Source: DATILI01 sp035476635 (GTDB lineage Bacteria; Pseudomonadota; Gammaproteobacteria; Burkholderiales; Burkholderiaceae_C). From it: DNA of 56,814 bases. The position numbers and the translations under genes are program-made. The stretch covers positions 1-56,814 of the forward strand of contig DATILI010000115.1 of NCBI GenBank assembly GCA_035476635.1, written 5' to 3'. The notes under the pieces were generated by a model that saw only the letters and a list, made by a program, of their open reading frames with translations, ran no database searches and had not been told where the DNA came from. Shown here piece after piece: positions 1 to 8,390 of the stretch (positions within the stretch are counted from its first letter, which is position 1; every line of letters begins with the position of its first letter).

Positions 1-176
1 TCGTCGCTGCGCGCGGCCTCTGCCTCGCCGGCGGCGCCGTGCTCGTCCAGCCCGCACAGCACCGCGGCTTCGCCGCCGGCCGTGGCGATCGCCAGGCACA
101 GGTCGTGGGTGGTGGTCTGCAGGCCGCCCTTGATGTCGGGCAGATGGGGATAGTCGGAAACGAACAGGACGCGCAT
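1..176 (-). CDS. Glycosyltransferase, N-terminal fragment (cut by window edge)
   Basis: Only the first 58 codons are present; the gene continues beyond base 1. The visible N-terminus begins MRVLFVSDYPHLPDIKGG and continues with a GGLQTTTHDLCLAIA segment. This is the usual start of a GT-B fold glycosyltransferase (GT4/GT1): a first Rossmann beta strand followed by a Gly-Gly loop that contacts the acceptor or donor. It would transfer a sugar from an activated donor in the cytoplasm, but the donor is not determinable. It lies 19 bp downstream of the FecR-domain gene on the same strand, so it is probably the last visible member of that envelope operon. The family call is good for so short a fragment; the substrate is unknown. 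Confidence 0.7.
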   Translation of the reverse strand, partial: MRVLFVSDYPHLPDIKGGLQTTTHDLCLAIATAGGEAAVLCGLDEHGAAGEAEAARSD

Positions 177-195
177 GGAACCTAGGGAACAGTCC

Positions 196-1035
196 CTAGG
201 ACTGGTTGCCAGGTGCCTGGCTGCCCAGGATGTCTTCCAGCGTCGGCATGGGTGGCTGCGGCAGCATGCTGCCGCGCGGTACGCCTGGCGTGTTGCCCAA
301 GGGGTTTTCGGCGGGCAGGCGATCGAACGCCACCTGGCCCAACTGGCTCAGACCCAGGTTGCTCAGTTGCGGCTGGCCCGGCGGCTGCGGACGTGGCTGG
401 CCGGATTCGAACCGTGCCAGCAGGTCGTTGAGTTGCGACACGCCCGTGCGCTCCGGCGGCTGGACGCCGCTGCTGCCCGTGCGGGTGCCGAAGCCGGGCC
501 GCGTGATGGTCTCGCTGCTGCTGCCGTCGCCGCTGGCCACGCGCATGTAACTGCCGAACAGGAAGCTGCTGGTCGTGCCCTGCTCGTTGACCTCGACCAG
601 GGAGATGCCGCCCCGGATGCCGATGGTGGAGGTGGGGGTGGCCACGGTTGTCTGGGACTGCTTGCTGACCAGCCCGCCGACCACGCGCAGCAGGCCCTTG
701 GCCATCTGCACCAGCAGGGCTCCGCTCTTGGACTGCGTGTCGTAGCGGTACTCGGCAATCACGAGTTCGGAGTTGGGGCCCAGCGTCATGGCCGATTGGT
801 CGGAGAACAGCACGTGCAACGACTGGTTGGGTCCCGTGCTCAAGCGCTGGCCGCGGGTGCCCTCGACATAGATCGGCGCGCTGCTGGAGCCGCGCTCGGC
901 GCCCTGCGTGACGGCGGTAGTGACCACGCCGCTCTGGCGGCGATCAGCGCTGGCGGGCTGGGCCAGCGCCGCGGGCAGCGTCGCGCTGGTCAGCGCCGCG
1001 GCGAGCCACCAGTCCTTGGAAATCGGCGGGCTCAT
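196..1035 (-). CDS. Secreted FecR-domain protein
   Basis: Predicted 279 residues. The ATG at 1035 is preceded by a GAGGAG-type ribosome site and starts 11 bp after the stop of the upstream beta-barrel gene. Residues 1-26 read as a Sec signal ending in an ALAQ-type cleavage site. Residues ~60-150 match a FecR domain (segments VEGTRGQRLSTGPNQSLHVLFSDQ, SAMTLGPNSELVI, GLLRVVGG and TSTIGIRGG). The C-terminal third is Pro/Gln-rich and low in complexity. Classical FecR proteins are inner-membrane anti-sigma sensors with a cytoplasmic tail. This one has no transmembrane segment after the signal peptide and no neighbouring ECF sigma factor, so a secreted or surface role is more likely. A partnership with the adjacent barrel is inferred from operon position only. 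Confidence 0.75.
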   Translation of the reverse strand: MSPPISKDWWLAAALTSATLPAALAQPASADRRQSGVVTTAVTQGAERGSSSAPIYVEGTRGQRLSTGPNQSLHVLFSDQSAMTLGPNSELVIAEYRYDTQSKSGALLVQMAKGLLRVVGGLVSKQSQTTVATPTSTIGIRGGISLVEVNEQGTTSSFLFGSYMRVASGDGSSSETITRPGFGTRTGSSGVQPPERTGVSQLNDLLARFESGQPRPQPPGQPQLSNLGLSQLGQVAFDRLPAENPLGNTPGVPRGSMLPQPPMPTLEDILGSQAPGNQS

Positions 1036-1046
1036 CCTTATGCTCC

Positions 1047-2426
1047 TCAGAAGGTGCGCAGCACGGCGCCGGAAAACGACGTGTTCTTGTAACGGAAGTT
1101 GGGCAGGTTGGCCTGGTTGCGTGAATGTTCGGCCATGAGCAACAAGTACCACACGGGCGTCAGCTGCAGGGTCTGATTCACGGCCACGCGCCATTCGCGG
1201 TCGCGCCGGGTGTCGGCCAGGGTGATCGAGGGATCGGGCGCGCCGTAGGTACGGCGCAGCGCGCCCAGCGAAAGGCCCGTGGTCCAGTAGCGGCCATCGC
1301 GCAGTGGACTGGCGTAGGTCACCGCATAGGTCACGCGGACCTCGTGCGACGTGAAATCGTAATAGTCGCGGCCGGCGCGGTTGCGGCGCAGCGCGTACTC
1401 GCCCGCCAGTTGCCGGCCCACGCCGACCTCGCGCACCACGCGCATGCGCAGGCCGTAAAGCCGGCCGTCGAGCTGGTCGGCGTTGGTCACGTCGATGCGG
1501 TTCGCGAAATCACGGTCCTGACCGTCCGCGGTGAGCTCCAGCAGCGTGCGTTCGTCGGGGCGCCAGTGCAGGTCCAGGCCCAGGCCCTGGTTGCGCAGGT
1601 ACTGGTGGCCCTGCGCAGCCACGTTGGACAGCAGCAGGTGCGGCCGCAGCGACAGGTTGGCTTGGGTCGCGGGTAGCGGCTTGAATTGCAGGCCGGTGGT
1701 CACCTCCAGCACCTGCAGGTCGTAGGGTTTGGTCGGATTCGCCTGCAACTGATGGCCCGAAGACGAGCGGTAGTTGGCCAGGTAGGCCGCCAGCGTGCTG
1801 GCGATGGCGGCGGAGTTCTGCCGCTCCAGGTCGTACGCGTGTTGCAGGCGCAGGCCCAGGTTGAGATCGGTGTCGCCTTCGGGCCGCTGGTTGGATGCTG
1901 GTGGACCCAGCAGGCCGCCGGACAGCACCTGCGCACTGTCGCTGCGAAAGCCCGGGTTGCTCTGGTGGCGCAAACCAAGCGTCGCCGAGCCACCGAACTG
2001 CGAGCGCTGGTTGCGCCGGGTCGTGTCGACCAGCAAGGTTTCGGCCAGATTGCGCTTGTCACCCTGCAGGCGGCTGTCTCCCAGCGCCTCGCGCACCATG
2101 CCCTCGGCCATGGCATACGAGCCCAGGCGGTAGTAGAGCAAGGCGATCTCCAGCCGCAATTCGGGGCTGGCGTTCGGCTCCAGCAGCAGGCGTTCCAGCG
2201 CGGCAATGCCGCCTTCGTAGTTGCCGGCCTGCACCAGCAGTTGCGCGTATCTGGACCACAGGCCCAGGTCCTGCGGCTGCTGCAGCACCTGGCGGAAGGC
2301 CTCGTTGGTCTGGCGCTCCATCGCGCTGGCGGCATCGGTCTGGGCCGATGCCGTGGCGCTGAGCAACAAGCCCAGCACGCCCCCCAAGCCGAGGCGGCGC
2401 ATCAAGCGTTCGGGCGATTGCGGCAT
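1047..2426 (-). CDS. TPR plus outer-membrane beta-barrel protein (DUF560/Slam-like architecture)
   Basis: Predicted 459 residues with a GAGGG ribosome site 8 bp before the ATG. Residues 1-28 are a signal peptide (GLGGVLGLLLSATASAQ). Residues ~35-125 are helical TPR-like repeats (LWSRYAQLLVQAGNYEGGIA, then LEIALLYYRLGSYAMAEGM). From ~135 to the end the protein alternates polar and hydrophobic beta strands, starting with GGSATLGLRHQSNPG and ending in a C-terminal Phe, the usual signal for outer-membrane insertion by Bam. Periplasmic TPR plus barrel is the layout of surface lipoprotein assembly modulators and related export porins. No lipoprotein cargo gene is visible beside it; the candidate client is the FecR-domain protein immediately downstream. 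The barrel is well supported, the export role is inference. Confidence 0.72.
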   Translation of the reverse strand: MPQSPERLMRRLGLGGVLGLLLSATASAQTDAASAMERQTNEAFRQVLQQPQDLGLWSRYAQLLVQAGNYEGGIAALERLLLEPNASPELRLEIALLYYRLGSYAMAEGMVREALGDSRLQGDKRNLAETLLVDTTRRNQRSQFGGSATLGLRHQSNPGFRSDSAQVLSGGLLGPPASNQRPEGDTDLNLGLRLQHAYDLERQNSAAIASTLAAYLANYRSSSGHQLQANPTKPYDLQVLEVTTGLQFKPLPATQANLSLRPHLLLSNVAAQGHQYLRNQGLGLDLHWRPDERTLLELTADGQDRDFANRIDVTNADQLDGRLYGLRMRVVREVGVGRQLAGEYALRRNRAGRDYYDFTSHEVRVTYAVTYASPLRDGRYWTTGLSLGALRRTYGAPDPSITLADTRRDREWRVAVNQTLQLTPVWYLLLMAEHSRNQANLPNFRYKNTSFSGAVLRTF

Positions 2427-2482
2427 GGTGGCAACCCTCTTGTTGTTCGAGTGGGGACGGAACTACCGACCGCACTATAAGC

Positions 2483-3154
2483 CTATTGGCCGCGCGCGGC
2501 CAGTTCGGTTTCGAGCCGGCGCTGGTCCTCGGACAGTTCCTGTGGGTTGAGGAAGCGCTCAAGATCGGGGTGGCACAGCCCGTTGCTGTAGTCACTGATC
2601 GTGGGCAGGATGCGCGCGGGGTACAGGGGCAGGCTGGCGCTGTCGCGCAGGATCACGCAGACAAAATCGTTCCAGCGGTCCTGGTACTGGTCGCTCACGT
2701 ACGACTCCAGCAGCAGCGCGGCGAAGCCATTGCGCTGGCCCCAGCGCGCCAGCGCCCTGCCGCTGTCGGGATAAAAGCGCCAGCAATCGACCGGATATCG
2801 ATGGAATGCACCGTTGGACGGAATGTTCAGGTACACCAAGCCCCGTGGGCTGAGCACCCGCAGGATTTCCAGGAACGACAGCCAGAAAAACTCGGCGTGC
2901 TCGAAGCACGACGAGCTCACAACCACGTCCACCGAGCCGGTCGCGAACGGCAACACGTAGGCGTCCGGCACTACCACGTCCACGCCCGGCCCGGGCGCCA
3001 TGTCCACGCCGATGTAGCGCGCGTTGGCCGGCAGCACGGACCGCAGCGAGCCAAACACGTCCTGCGAACCCAGGTCCAGCACCAGCGGGTCGTCCAGGTG
3101 CTGAACGTAGGTCTGGAAAAATCTCGAGCCGTTGAGCAGGGCGCTCTTGTGCAT
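2483..3154 (-). CDS. Class I SAM-dependent methyltransferase
   Basis: Predicted 223 residues from ATG 3154, which has a strong GGAGGAG site (complement of 3164-3170) 8-9 bp upstream. An in-frame GTG at 3202 would add 16 residues and overlap the TetR gene, and I do not favour it. The Rossmann core is visible: PLVLDLGSQDVFG (motif I), YIGVDMAPGPGVDVV (acidic residue that binds the SAM ribose), then VVVSSSCFEHAEFFWLSFLEILRVLSPRGLVYLNIPS, typical of Methyltransf_11 enzymes. These enzymes often act on sugars or lipids in glycan clusters, which suits the glycosyltransferase four genes along. Actual substrate unknown. Confidence 0.78.
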   Translation of the reverse strand: MHKSALLNGSRFFQTYVQHLDDPLVLDLGSQDVFGSLRSVLPANARYIGVDMAPGPGVDVVVPDAYVLPFATGSVDVVVSSSCFEHAEFFWLSFLEILRVLSPRGLVYLNIPSNGAFHRYPVDCWRFYPDSGRALARWGQRNGFAALLLESYVSDQYQDRWNDFVCVILRDSASLPLYPARILPTISDYSNGLCHPDLERFLNPQELSEDQRRLETELAARGQ

Positions 3155-3188
3155 GGGTTTGGACTCCTCCGCGCTCTGGGCAGATAAA

Positions 3189-3821
3189 TCAGGTTCCGTC
3201 ACTCAACAGCGCTCGGGCCGCGGCCCTCAGTGCCTTGCCGGCGTTTTCGCCGAGCAACAGCGCGCCGCTGCTGAACGCACCGTCGATCAACAGGGACAGC
3301 TGAGAGGCGCACAGCTCCGGCTTCCTGGCCCCGAGCCGCTTGCAAAGAACGGCCAGCCGCCTGCGCTGTTCGAGCCTGTGCCGTGCCGAGATCACACGTG
3401 CCGGGTGCTGCGGGTCCGCGAATTCCGCAGCGACATTCAATTGTGGACACCCCCTGTAGCCTGGCCGCGCCACGCGCTCGCCAACCCATTTCAGCAGGCC
3501 GTCGAGTTCACTGCTGGCATCGGGGCCGTGCCTTGCCACAACCTCGTCCCACTGTTGCCAGAATTCCTTGTCTTCGCGCTCCAGGAAGGCCGCGACAAGG
3601 TCGTCCTTGGTACGGAAATACCGATAGAGGCTTGTCTTTGCGACCTGGGCACGGTCAATGACCAGGTCGATCCCGACCGCCCGCACGCCCTCGTTGTAGA
3701 ACAGGTGCGAAGCGGTATCCAGGATTCGCTGCTGGACATCCGGAGCGGCCGACGGGCTTTCGGCAACACTTGCGGCCGGCGGCGAGACCTTGGTGCGCTT
3801 TCCGGGGCGTGCTTGATTCAT
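3189..3821 (-). CDS. TetR/AcrR-family transcriptional repressor
   Basis: Predicted 210 residues from ATG 3821 (MNQARPGKRTKV). An in-frame start at 3920 would run back across the intergenic operator and is rejected. An N-terminal helix-turn-helix is clear: DVQQRILDTASHLFYNEGVRAVGIDLVIDRAQVAKTSLYRYFRTKDDLVAAFLE, with the LYRYF recognition-helix signature. The remainder is a helical ligand-binding domain (TetR_C). It is divergent from the oxidoreductase gene at 3920, and the 98 bp between them carry a perfect 16-bp inverted repeat whose arms are each near-palindromic. Autoregulation and control of the oxidoreductase are therefore the expected roles. The ligand cannot be read from sequence. Confidence 0.88.
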   Translation of the reverse strand: MNQARPGKRTKVSPPAASVAESPSAAPDVQQRILDTASHLFYNEGVRAVGIDLVIDRAQVAKTSLYRYFRTKDDLVAAFLEREDKEFWQQWDEVVARHGPDASSELDGLLKWVGERVARPGYRGCPQLNVAAEFADPQHPARVISARHRLEQRRRLAVLCKRLGARKPELCASQLSLLIDGAFSSGALLLGENAGKALRAAARALLSDGT

Positions 3822-3849
3822 CCGATGATTGTCGCAGATCTCGATTGAC

Positions 3850-3904
3850 ATGATACAGACCTGTATGTATTCTCCACAACTTCGAACGTACAGGTCTGTA
3901 TCAT
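3850..3904. promoter_or_regulatory. Dual operator for the TetR-family regulator
   Basis: Positions 3850-3865 (ATGATACAGACCTGTA) are the exact reverse complement of 3889-3904, separated by 23 bp. Each arm is itself a near-palindrome of form TACAG-NN-CTGTA (3855-3865 region and 3889-3900), the size expected for a TetR dimer site. The two sites are 34-35 bp apart centre to centre and sit between the divergent genes, immediately upstream of the ATG at 3920. Binding here would block transcription both ways. The structure is seen directly; assignment to the neighbouring regulator is inference. Confidence 0.8.
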
Positions 3905-3919
3905 TTTTGGAGATTTTCA

Positions 3920-4948
3920 ATGCATCATCCGCTGTCCAAGCGCCCGATCCTCGTCTATGGGGCCGCTGGCCACACCGCGTCTTTTGTCATCGCCTCGCTG
4001 CTGGGCCAGGGCCATCAGGTGGTGCTTGCCGGCCACGACGAGGCCAGGCTGCAAAAAGCATTTCCGGGTGTGCCAGCGTCAGAATTCCGGCTGTTCGAAC
4101 TCGGCGACCCTGATCGCACCCGGCGCGCCATCGCAGGGAGTTCTATGGTCGTGAATTGCGCGGGCCCTTTCGCAGATACCACTGAGCATCTCCTGCAGGC
4201 CGCACTGGAGACCGGTGCGCACTACCTGGACATCGCTGCCGAACAGGCCGTGGCGCGCGCTGTACTGGAACAGTGGAACGACCGGACCGAGGCCGCGGGC
4301 GTCATCGCCGTCCCTGCCATGGGCTTCTACGGCGGGCTCGGCGACCTGCTGGCGACAGCGGCCATGCACGACTGGACGGACGCAGATGAAGTCTCGGTCT
4401 ACATTGCCCTGGACAGCTGGCATCCGACGGCAGGGACCCGGCGGACCGGGCAGCGCAATGCCGGCCGGTATCTGGTCTTCAGCGGCGGTCGCCTTCAGCC
4501 GCCCCCTGCAACGACGCCCCGCACCACATGGCAGTTCCCGGATGATTTCGGCGTGCAGCAAATGATCGGGATCTCGGCTGCCGACGTGGTCACCATTCCC
4601 AGCCACCTGCGCGTGCAGAATGTGCCGGCATGGATCAACGAAGCCCCGATCGAAGACCTGCACAACACCGAAACGCCACCGCCGGTCGCCGTCGATGACA
4701 GCGGGCGCTCGGCGCAGCGCTTTTCCGTGCAGGTCGTGGCGCGCAGAGGTGGCGTCGAGCGCCGGGCCGCCGCGAGCGGGCAGGACATCTACGCGGTCAC
4801 CGGGCCCTTGGTTGCGCAGGCCGCCACGCGCATCCTTGCGATGAACGGGCGCCGCAAGGGAAGCCTTTCTGCCGGTCAGCTCTTCGACGCACGGGAGTTC
4901 CTGCTGGCACTCTCGCCGCAGCCCCTGTCCCTGGTTCTGGAGCGGTGA
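3920..4948 (+). CDS. Saccharopine dehydrogenase-like NAD(P)-binding oxidoreductase
   Basis: Predicted 342 residues. The N-terminus RPILVYGAAGHTASFVIASLLGQGHQVVLAGHDEARL is a Rossmann dinucleotide-binding motif of the GxxGxxG type, followed by VVNCAGPFADTTEHLLQAALETGAHYLDIAAE, a hallmark of the saccharopine dehydrogenase / trans-acting enoyl reductase superfamily. The family includes many uncharacterised reductases, so lysine metabolism should not be assumed. The gene sits under the perfect inverted repeat shared with the divergent TetR regulator and is its likely target. TetR-linked oxidoreductases of this type often respond to small hydrophobic compounds, which is inference here. A DUF1801 gene follows 93 bp downstream. 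Confidence 0.75.
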   Translation: MHHPLSKRPILVYGAAGHTASFVIASLLGQGHQVVLAGHDEARLQKAFPGVPASEFRLFELGDPDRTRRAIAGSSMVVNCAGPFADTTEHLLQAALETGAHYLDIAAEQAVARAVLEQWNDRTEAAGVIAVPAMGFYGGLGDLLATAAMHDWTDADEVSVYIALDSWHPTAGTRRTGQRNAGRYLVFSGGRLQPPPATTPRTTWQFPDDFGVQQMIGISAADVVTIPSHLRVQNVPAWINEAPIEDLHNTETPPPVAVDDSGRSAQRFSVQVVARRGGVERRAAASGQDIYAVTGPLVAQAATRILAMNGRRKGSLSAGQLFDAREFLLALSPQPLSLVLER

Positions 4949-5041
4949 CGTGTCGGCGTCCGGCACCTTGCGCAGGGTGCGTTCACGGAAAAATCATTAC
5001 GATCGGCGATTTCCGCTCCCTGGAACTTCAAGGATGAAAGA

Positions 5042-5461
<420 letters not shown>

Positions 5462-5490
5462 AGGATTTCGCCCCAAACAACAATCCTCCC

Positions 5491-6129
5491 ATGCTCCAGT
5501 ACCGCACCATCCCCGTCACCCGTTTTCAGCAAAACTGCTCCATCGTCTGGTGTGACGAGACGCGCAAGGCGGCCATCGTCGACCCCGGTGGCGACCTGGA
5601 TGTCTTGCTTGCCGAGATTGCGCAATTGGGCCTTGCACTGGAGCAGATCTGGCTCACGCACGCCCACATCGACCATGCCGGCGGCACAGCGCAGCTGGCC
5701 CGCGAACACCGGCTGCCGATCATCGGGCCGCACCCGGCCGACCAGTTCTGGATCGACGGCTTGCCGCAGCAAGGTGCGATGTTCGGCTTTCCGCCGGCCG
5801 AGACGTTCACGCCCACGCGCTGGCTGCACGATGGCGATACGGTGCAGCTGGGCGCCTACACGCTGAACGTGCGCCACTGCCCTGGGCACACACCCGGCCA
5901 TGTGGTGTTTCACTCCGCCGACATCGGGCGGGCTTTTGTTGGCGACGTGCTGTTTGCCGGCTCGATCGGCCGCACGGACTTTCCGCAGGGCGACTTTGAA
6001 ACCTTGATCAACAGCATCACACAGCGCTTGTGGCCGATGGGCGACGATACGGTGTTCATTCCGGGCCACGGGCCGGAAAGCACGTTTGGCCGGGAGCGCA
6101 AGACCAATCCCTACGTGGGCAACACCTGA
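5491..6129 (+). CDS. MBL-fold metallo-hydrolase, type II glyoxalase (GloC/YcbL-like)
   Basis: Predicted 212 residues, about the length of YcbL. Metal-binding motifs are in order: THAHIDH at residues 56-62, CPGHTPGH near 131, GDVLFAGSIGRTDF near 151 (bridging Asp) and PGHGP near 192. These would bind two metal ions that activate water for thioester hydrolysis. The expected reaction is hydrolysis of S-lactoylglutathione to lactate and glutathione in the cytoplasm, completing methylglyoxal detoxification. It lies tail-to-tail with the M48 peptidase, only 2 bp apart. Family confidence is high, substrate moderate. Confidence 0.85.
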   Translation: MLQYRTIPVTRFQQNCSIVWCDETRKAAIVDPGGDLDVLLAEIAQLGLALEQIWLTHAHIDHAGGTAQLAREHRLPIIGPHPADQFWIDGLPQQGAMFGFPPAETFTPTRWLHDGDTVQLGAYTLNVRHCPGHTPGHVVFHSADIGRAFVGDVLFAGSIGRTDFPQGDFETLINSITQRLWPMGDDTVFIPGHGPESTFGRERKTNPYVGNT

Positions 6130-6131
6130 CG

Positions 6132-6983
6132 CTACCTGCGCGCCTTTTCGTACAGGCCCGCAACCTTGGGCACATTGGCCTCGAGTTCGCGGATGCGGTC
6201 AGGCCCCGTGGGGTGGGTTGAGAGGAAAGAGACCCCGCCGGCGCCACCACCTGCGGACGCCATCTTCTTCCACAGGCTGATGCTGGCACCGGGCCGGTAG
6301 CCGCCACGCGCCGCGATTTCCAGGCCGACGAGGTCGGCTTCGGTTTCGTCGTCGCGGCTGTACTTGAGCGTCAACAACTGGGTGCCCAGATTGGCCGCGA
6401 TATCGCCGACCTGGCCAAGGCCAAAAAGCTGCGCCGCGATCGACAAGCCCATGCCGGTGGCCTGGGTCTTGGCCAGCCGCTCACGCGCATGCTCGCGCAG
6501 CGCATGCGCCATTTCGTGGCCCATGATCATCGCGGCTTCGTCATCCGTGAGCTGCAGCTGGTCGAGGATGCCGGTGTAGAACGCGATCTTTCCGCCCGGC
6601 ATGCACCAGGCATTGATTTGCTTGCTGCCGATCAGGTTGACTTCCCAGCGCCACTGGCTCGCGCGCGGATTCCACGCGGCGGCGAAGGGAACCAGCCGCT
6701 GGGCAATGGCCCGCAAGCGCTGCAGTTGCGGATGCTCTTCCGGCGCCAGCGCGCGTTGCGACCGCGCCTGCCCGATCACTTGCACGTATTGCTGGCCAGC
6801 GGCGCGCTCCAGCGTTTCCGCCGGCACCAGCTTGCGCAGGCTGGAGGCCGAGCCCACGTCGACCTGCGCCAGGACTGGCGTTGCCGCAGCGGCACCGGCC
6901 GCGAGTAAAAAGGCGCGCCGCGGCGCCCACGCCGAACGCGTGGAAACAGAAGAAGAGGTTTTGGCGTCGCAGATCCAGCACAT
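6132..6983 (-). CDS. M48-family zinc metallopeptidase, exported
   Basis: Predicted 283 residues from ATG 6983; a GTG at 7016 is also possible but would abut the divergent AmpG-like gene. The N-terminus has a twin-arginine-like stretch, APRRAFLLAAGAAAATPVLAQ, suggesting export by Tat or Sec. The active site is MGHEMAHALREHARERLA (HExxH), with the third zinc ligand in SRDDETEADLVGLEIAARGGY downstream. These are features of the M48B group, as in BepA and LoiP, that act in envelope protein quality control. A second M48 protein, a probable lipoprotein, is at 44700-45617. Client proteins are unknown. Confidence 0.85.
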   Translation of the reverse strand: MCWICDAKTSSSVSTRSAWAPRRAFLLAAGAAAATPVLAQVDVGSASSLRKLVPAETLERAAGQQYVQVIGQARSQRALAPEEHPQLQRLRAIAQRLVPFAAAWNPRASQWRWEVNLIGSKQINAWCMPGGKIAFYTGILDQLQLTDDEAAMIMGHEMAHALREHARERLAKTQATGMGLSIAAQLFGLGQVGDIAANLGTQLLTLKYSRDDETEADLVGLEIAARGGYRPGASISLWKKMASAGGGAGGVSFLSTHPTGPDRIRELEANVPKVAGLYEKARR

Positions 6984-7016
6984 GCATGAATAATAGTCAG
7001 AAACCAAGCGCGCCAC

Positions 7017-8390
7017 ATGACCGACTCCACCGCCAATGCCTCCGTCCCTGTAACAAATTCACCGCGCTCCTGGCTGGAAACCCTGCGGGTCTATCTGGAG
7101 CCGGCCAGCTTGCGCATGCTGGCGCTGGGCTTTTCCGCCGGCCTGCCGTTGCTGCTGGTGCTGGGCACCTTGAGCTTTCGCCTGCGCGAGGCCGGCATTG
7201 ACCGCGCCACCATCGGCTACCTCTCCTGGGTCGGGCTGGCCTATGGCTTCAAGTGGTGCTGGGCGCCGCTGGTCGACCGCCTGCCCCTGCCGCTCTTGAC
7301 GCACGCGCTGGGCCGCCGGCGCAGCTGGCTGCTGCTGTCGCAACTGGCCATCATGGCCGGGCTGGTCGGCATGGCCACTTCGAATCCGATGCTGGCGCTG
7401 GGGCCGATCGTCTGGTGCGCCTTGCTGGTGGCGTTTGGCTCGGCCACGCAAGACATCGCCCTGGACGCCTACCGCATCGAGTCCGCCGATACCGACCGGC
7501 AAGCGGCGTTGGCCGCGACCTACCAGACGGGCTACCGCTTGGCGATGATCTGGGCCGGCGCTGGCGTGCTGTGGATCGCAGCGCGCGCGGAAACCGCACA
7601 GACGGTGGCGCAATACCAGCACGGCGCATGGCAGACCGCGTATCTGGCGATGGCCGCCTCGATGCTGGTCGGCCTGCTGACGGTGCTGCTCTCGCCAGAG
7701 CCCGCGCGCCGCGAATTGCCGCCTGCGAAGAACGCCGCGCAATGGCTGCAAAGCGCGCTGATCGAGCCGTTCGCCGATTTCATCCGCCGCTACCGCTGGC
7801 AGGCCGCGCTGATCCTGGCGCTGATCGCCGTCTACCGCATCAGCGACGTGGTGATGGGCATCATGGCCAATCCGTTCTATGTGGACATGGGCTACACCAA
7901 GGACGAAGTGGCTGCCGTGACCAAGGTCTACGGCGTCATCATGACCTTGGTGGGCGCTTTCCTGGGCGGCGCGCTGTCCATGCGCATCGGGGTGATGCGC
8001 GTGCTGATGATCGGCGCGGTGCTCAGCGCCGCCAGCAACCTGCTGTTTGCCTGGCTCGGCTCGCGCGGCCATGATGTGTCGTCGCTGGTATTCGTGATCT
8101 CGGCCGACAACCTGAGCAGCGGCATCGCCTCCGCCGCCTTCATCGCCTATTTGTCCTCACTCACCAACATCAACTACTCGGCGACGCAATACGCCCTCTT
8201 CAGCTCGATGATGCTGTTGCTGCCGAAGTGGCTTGCCGGCTTCTCGGGCAAGTATGTGGACGCCTTTGGCTACAGCCACTTCTTCACCGCGACGGCGCTG
8301 CTGGGCGTGCCGGTGCTGTTGCTGGTGTGGCTGGCTTCCAGCGTGAAGACGGTCCACAGCCCCGACGCAATGAGTGTGGACGGCTACTGA
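7017..8390 (+). CDS. ampG: MFS permease of the AmpG type (muropeptide transporter)
   Basis: Predicted 457 residues with about 12 hydrophobic segments. The N-terminal region LRMLALGFSAGLPLLLVLGTLSFRLREAGIDRATIGYLSWVGLAYGFKWCWAPLVDRL is very like AmpG, with the loop HALGRRRSWLLLSQ following. AmpG imports anhydro-muropeptides (GlcNAc-anhMurNAc peptides) across the inner membrane for cell-wall recycling and, where AmpC is inducible, beta-lactamase signalling. The gene is divergent from the M48 peptidase with only 33 bp between the chosen starts. It overlaps the convergent acyl-CoA ligase gene by 7 bp at the 3' end. The gene symbol rests on motif similarity alone. Confidence 0.75.
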   Translation: MTDSTANASVPVTNSPRSWLETLRVYLEPASLRMLALGFSAGLPLLLVLGTLSFRLREAGIDRATIGYLSWVGLAYGFKWCWAPLVDRLPLPLLTHALGRRRSWLLLSQLAIMAGLVGMATSNPMLALGPIVWCALLVAFGSATQDIALDAYRIESADTDRQAALAATYQTGYRLAMIWAGAGVLWIAARAETAQTVAQYQHGAWQTAYLAMAASMLVGLLTVLLSPEPARRELPPAKNAAQWLQSALIEPFADFIRRYRWQAALILALIAVYRISDVVMGIMANPFYVDMGYTKDEVAAVTKVYGVIMTLVGAFLGGALSMRIGVMRVLMIGAVLSAASNLLFAWLGSRGHDVSSLVFVISADNLSSGIASAAFIAYLSSLTNINYSATQYALFSSMMLLLPKWLAGFSGKYVDAFGYSHFFTATALLGVPVLLLVWLASSVKTVHSPDAMSVDGY

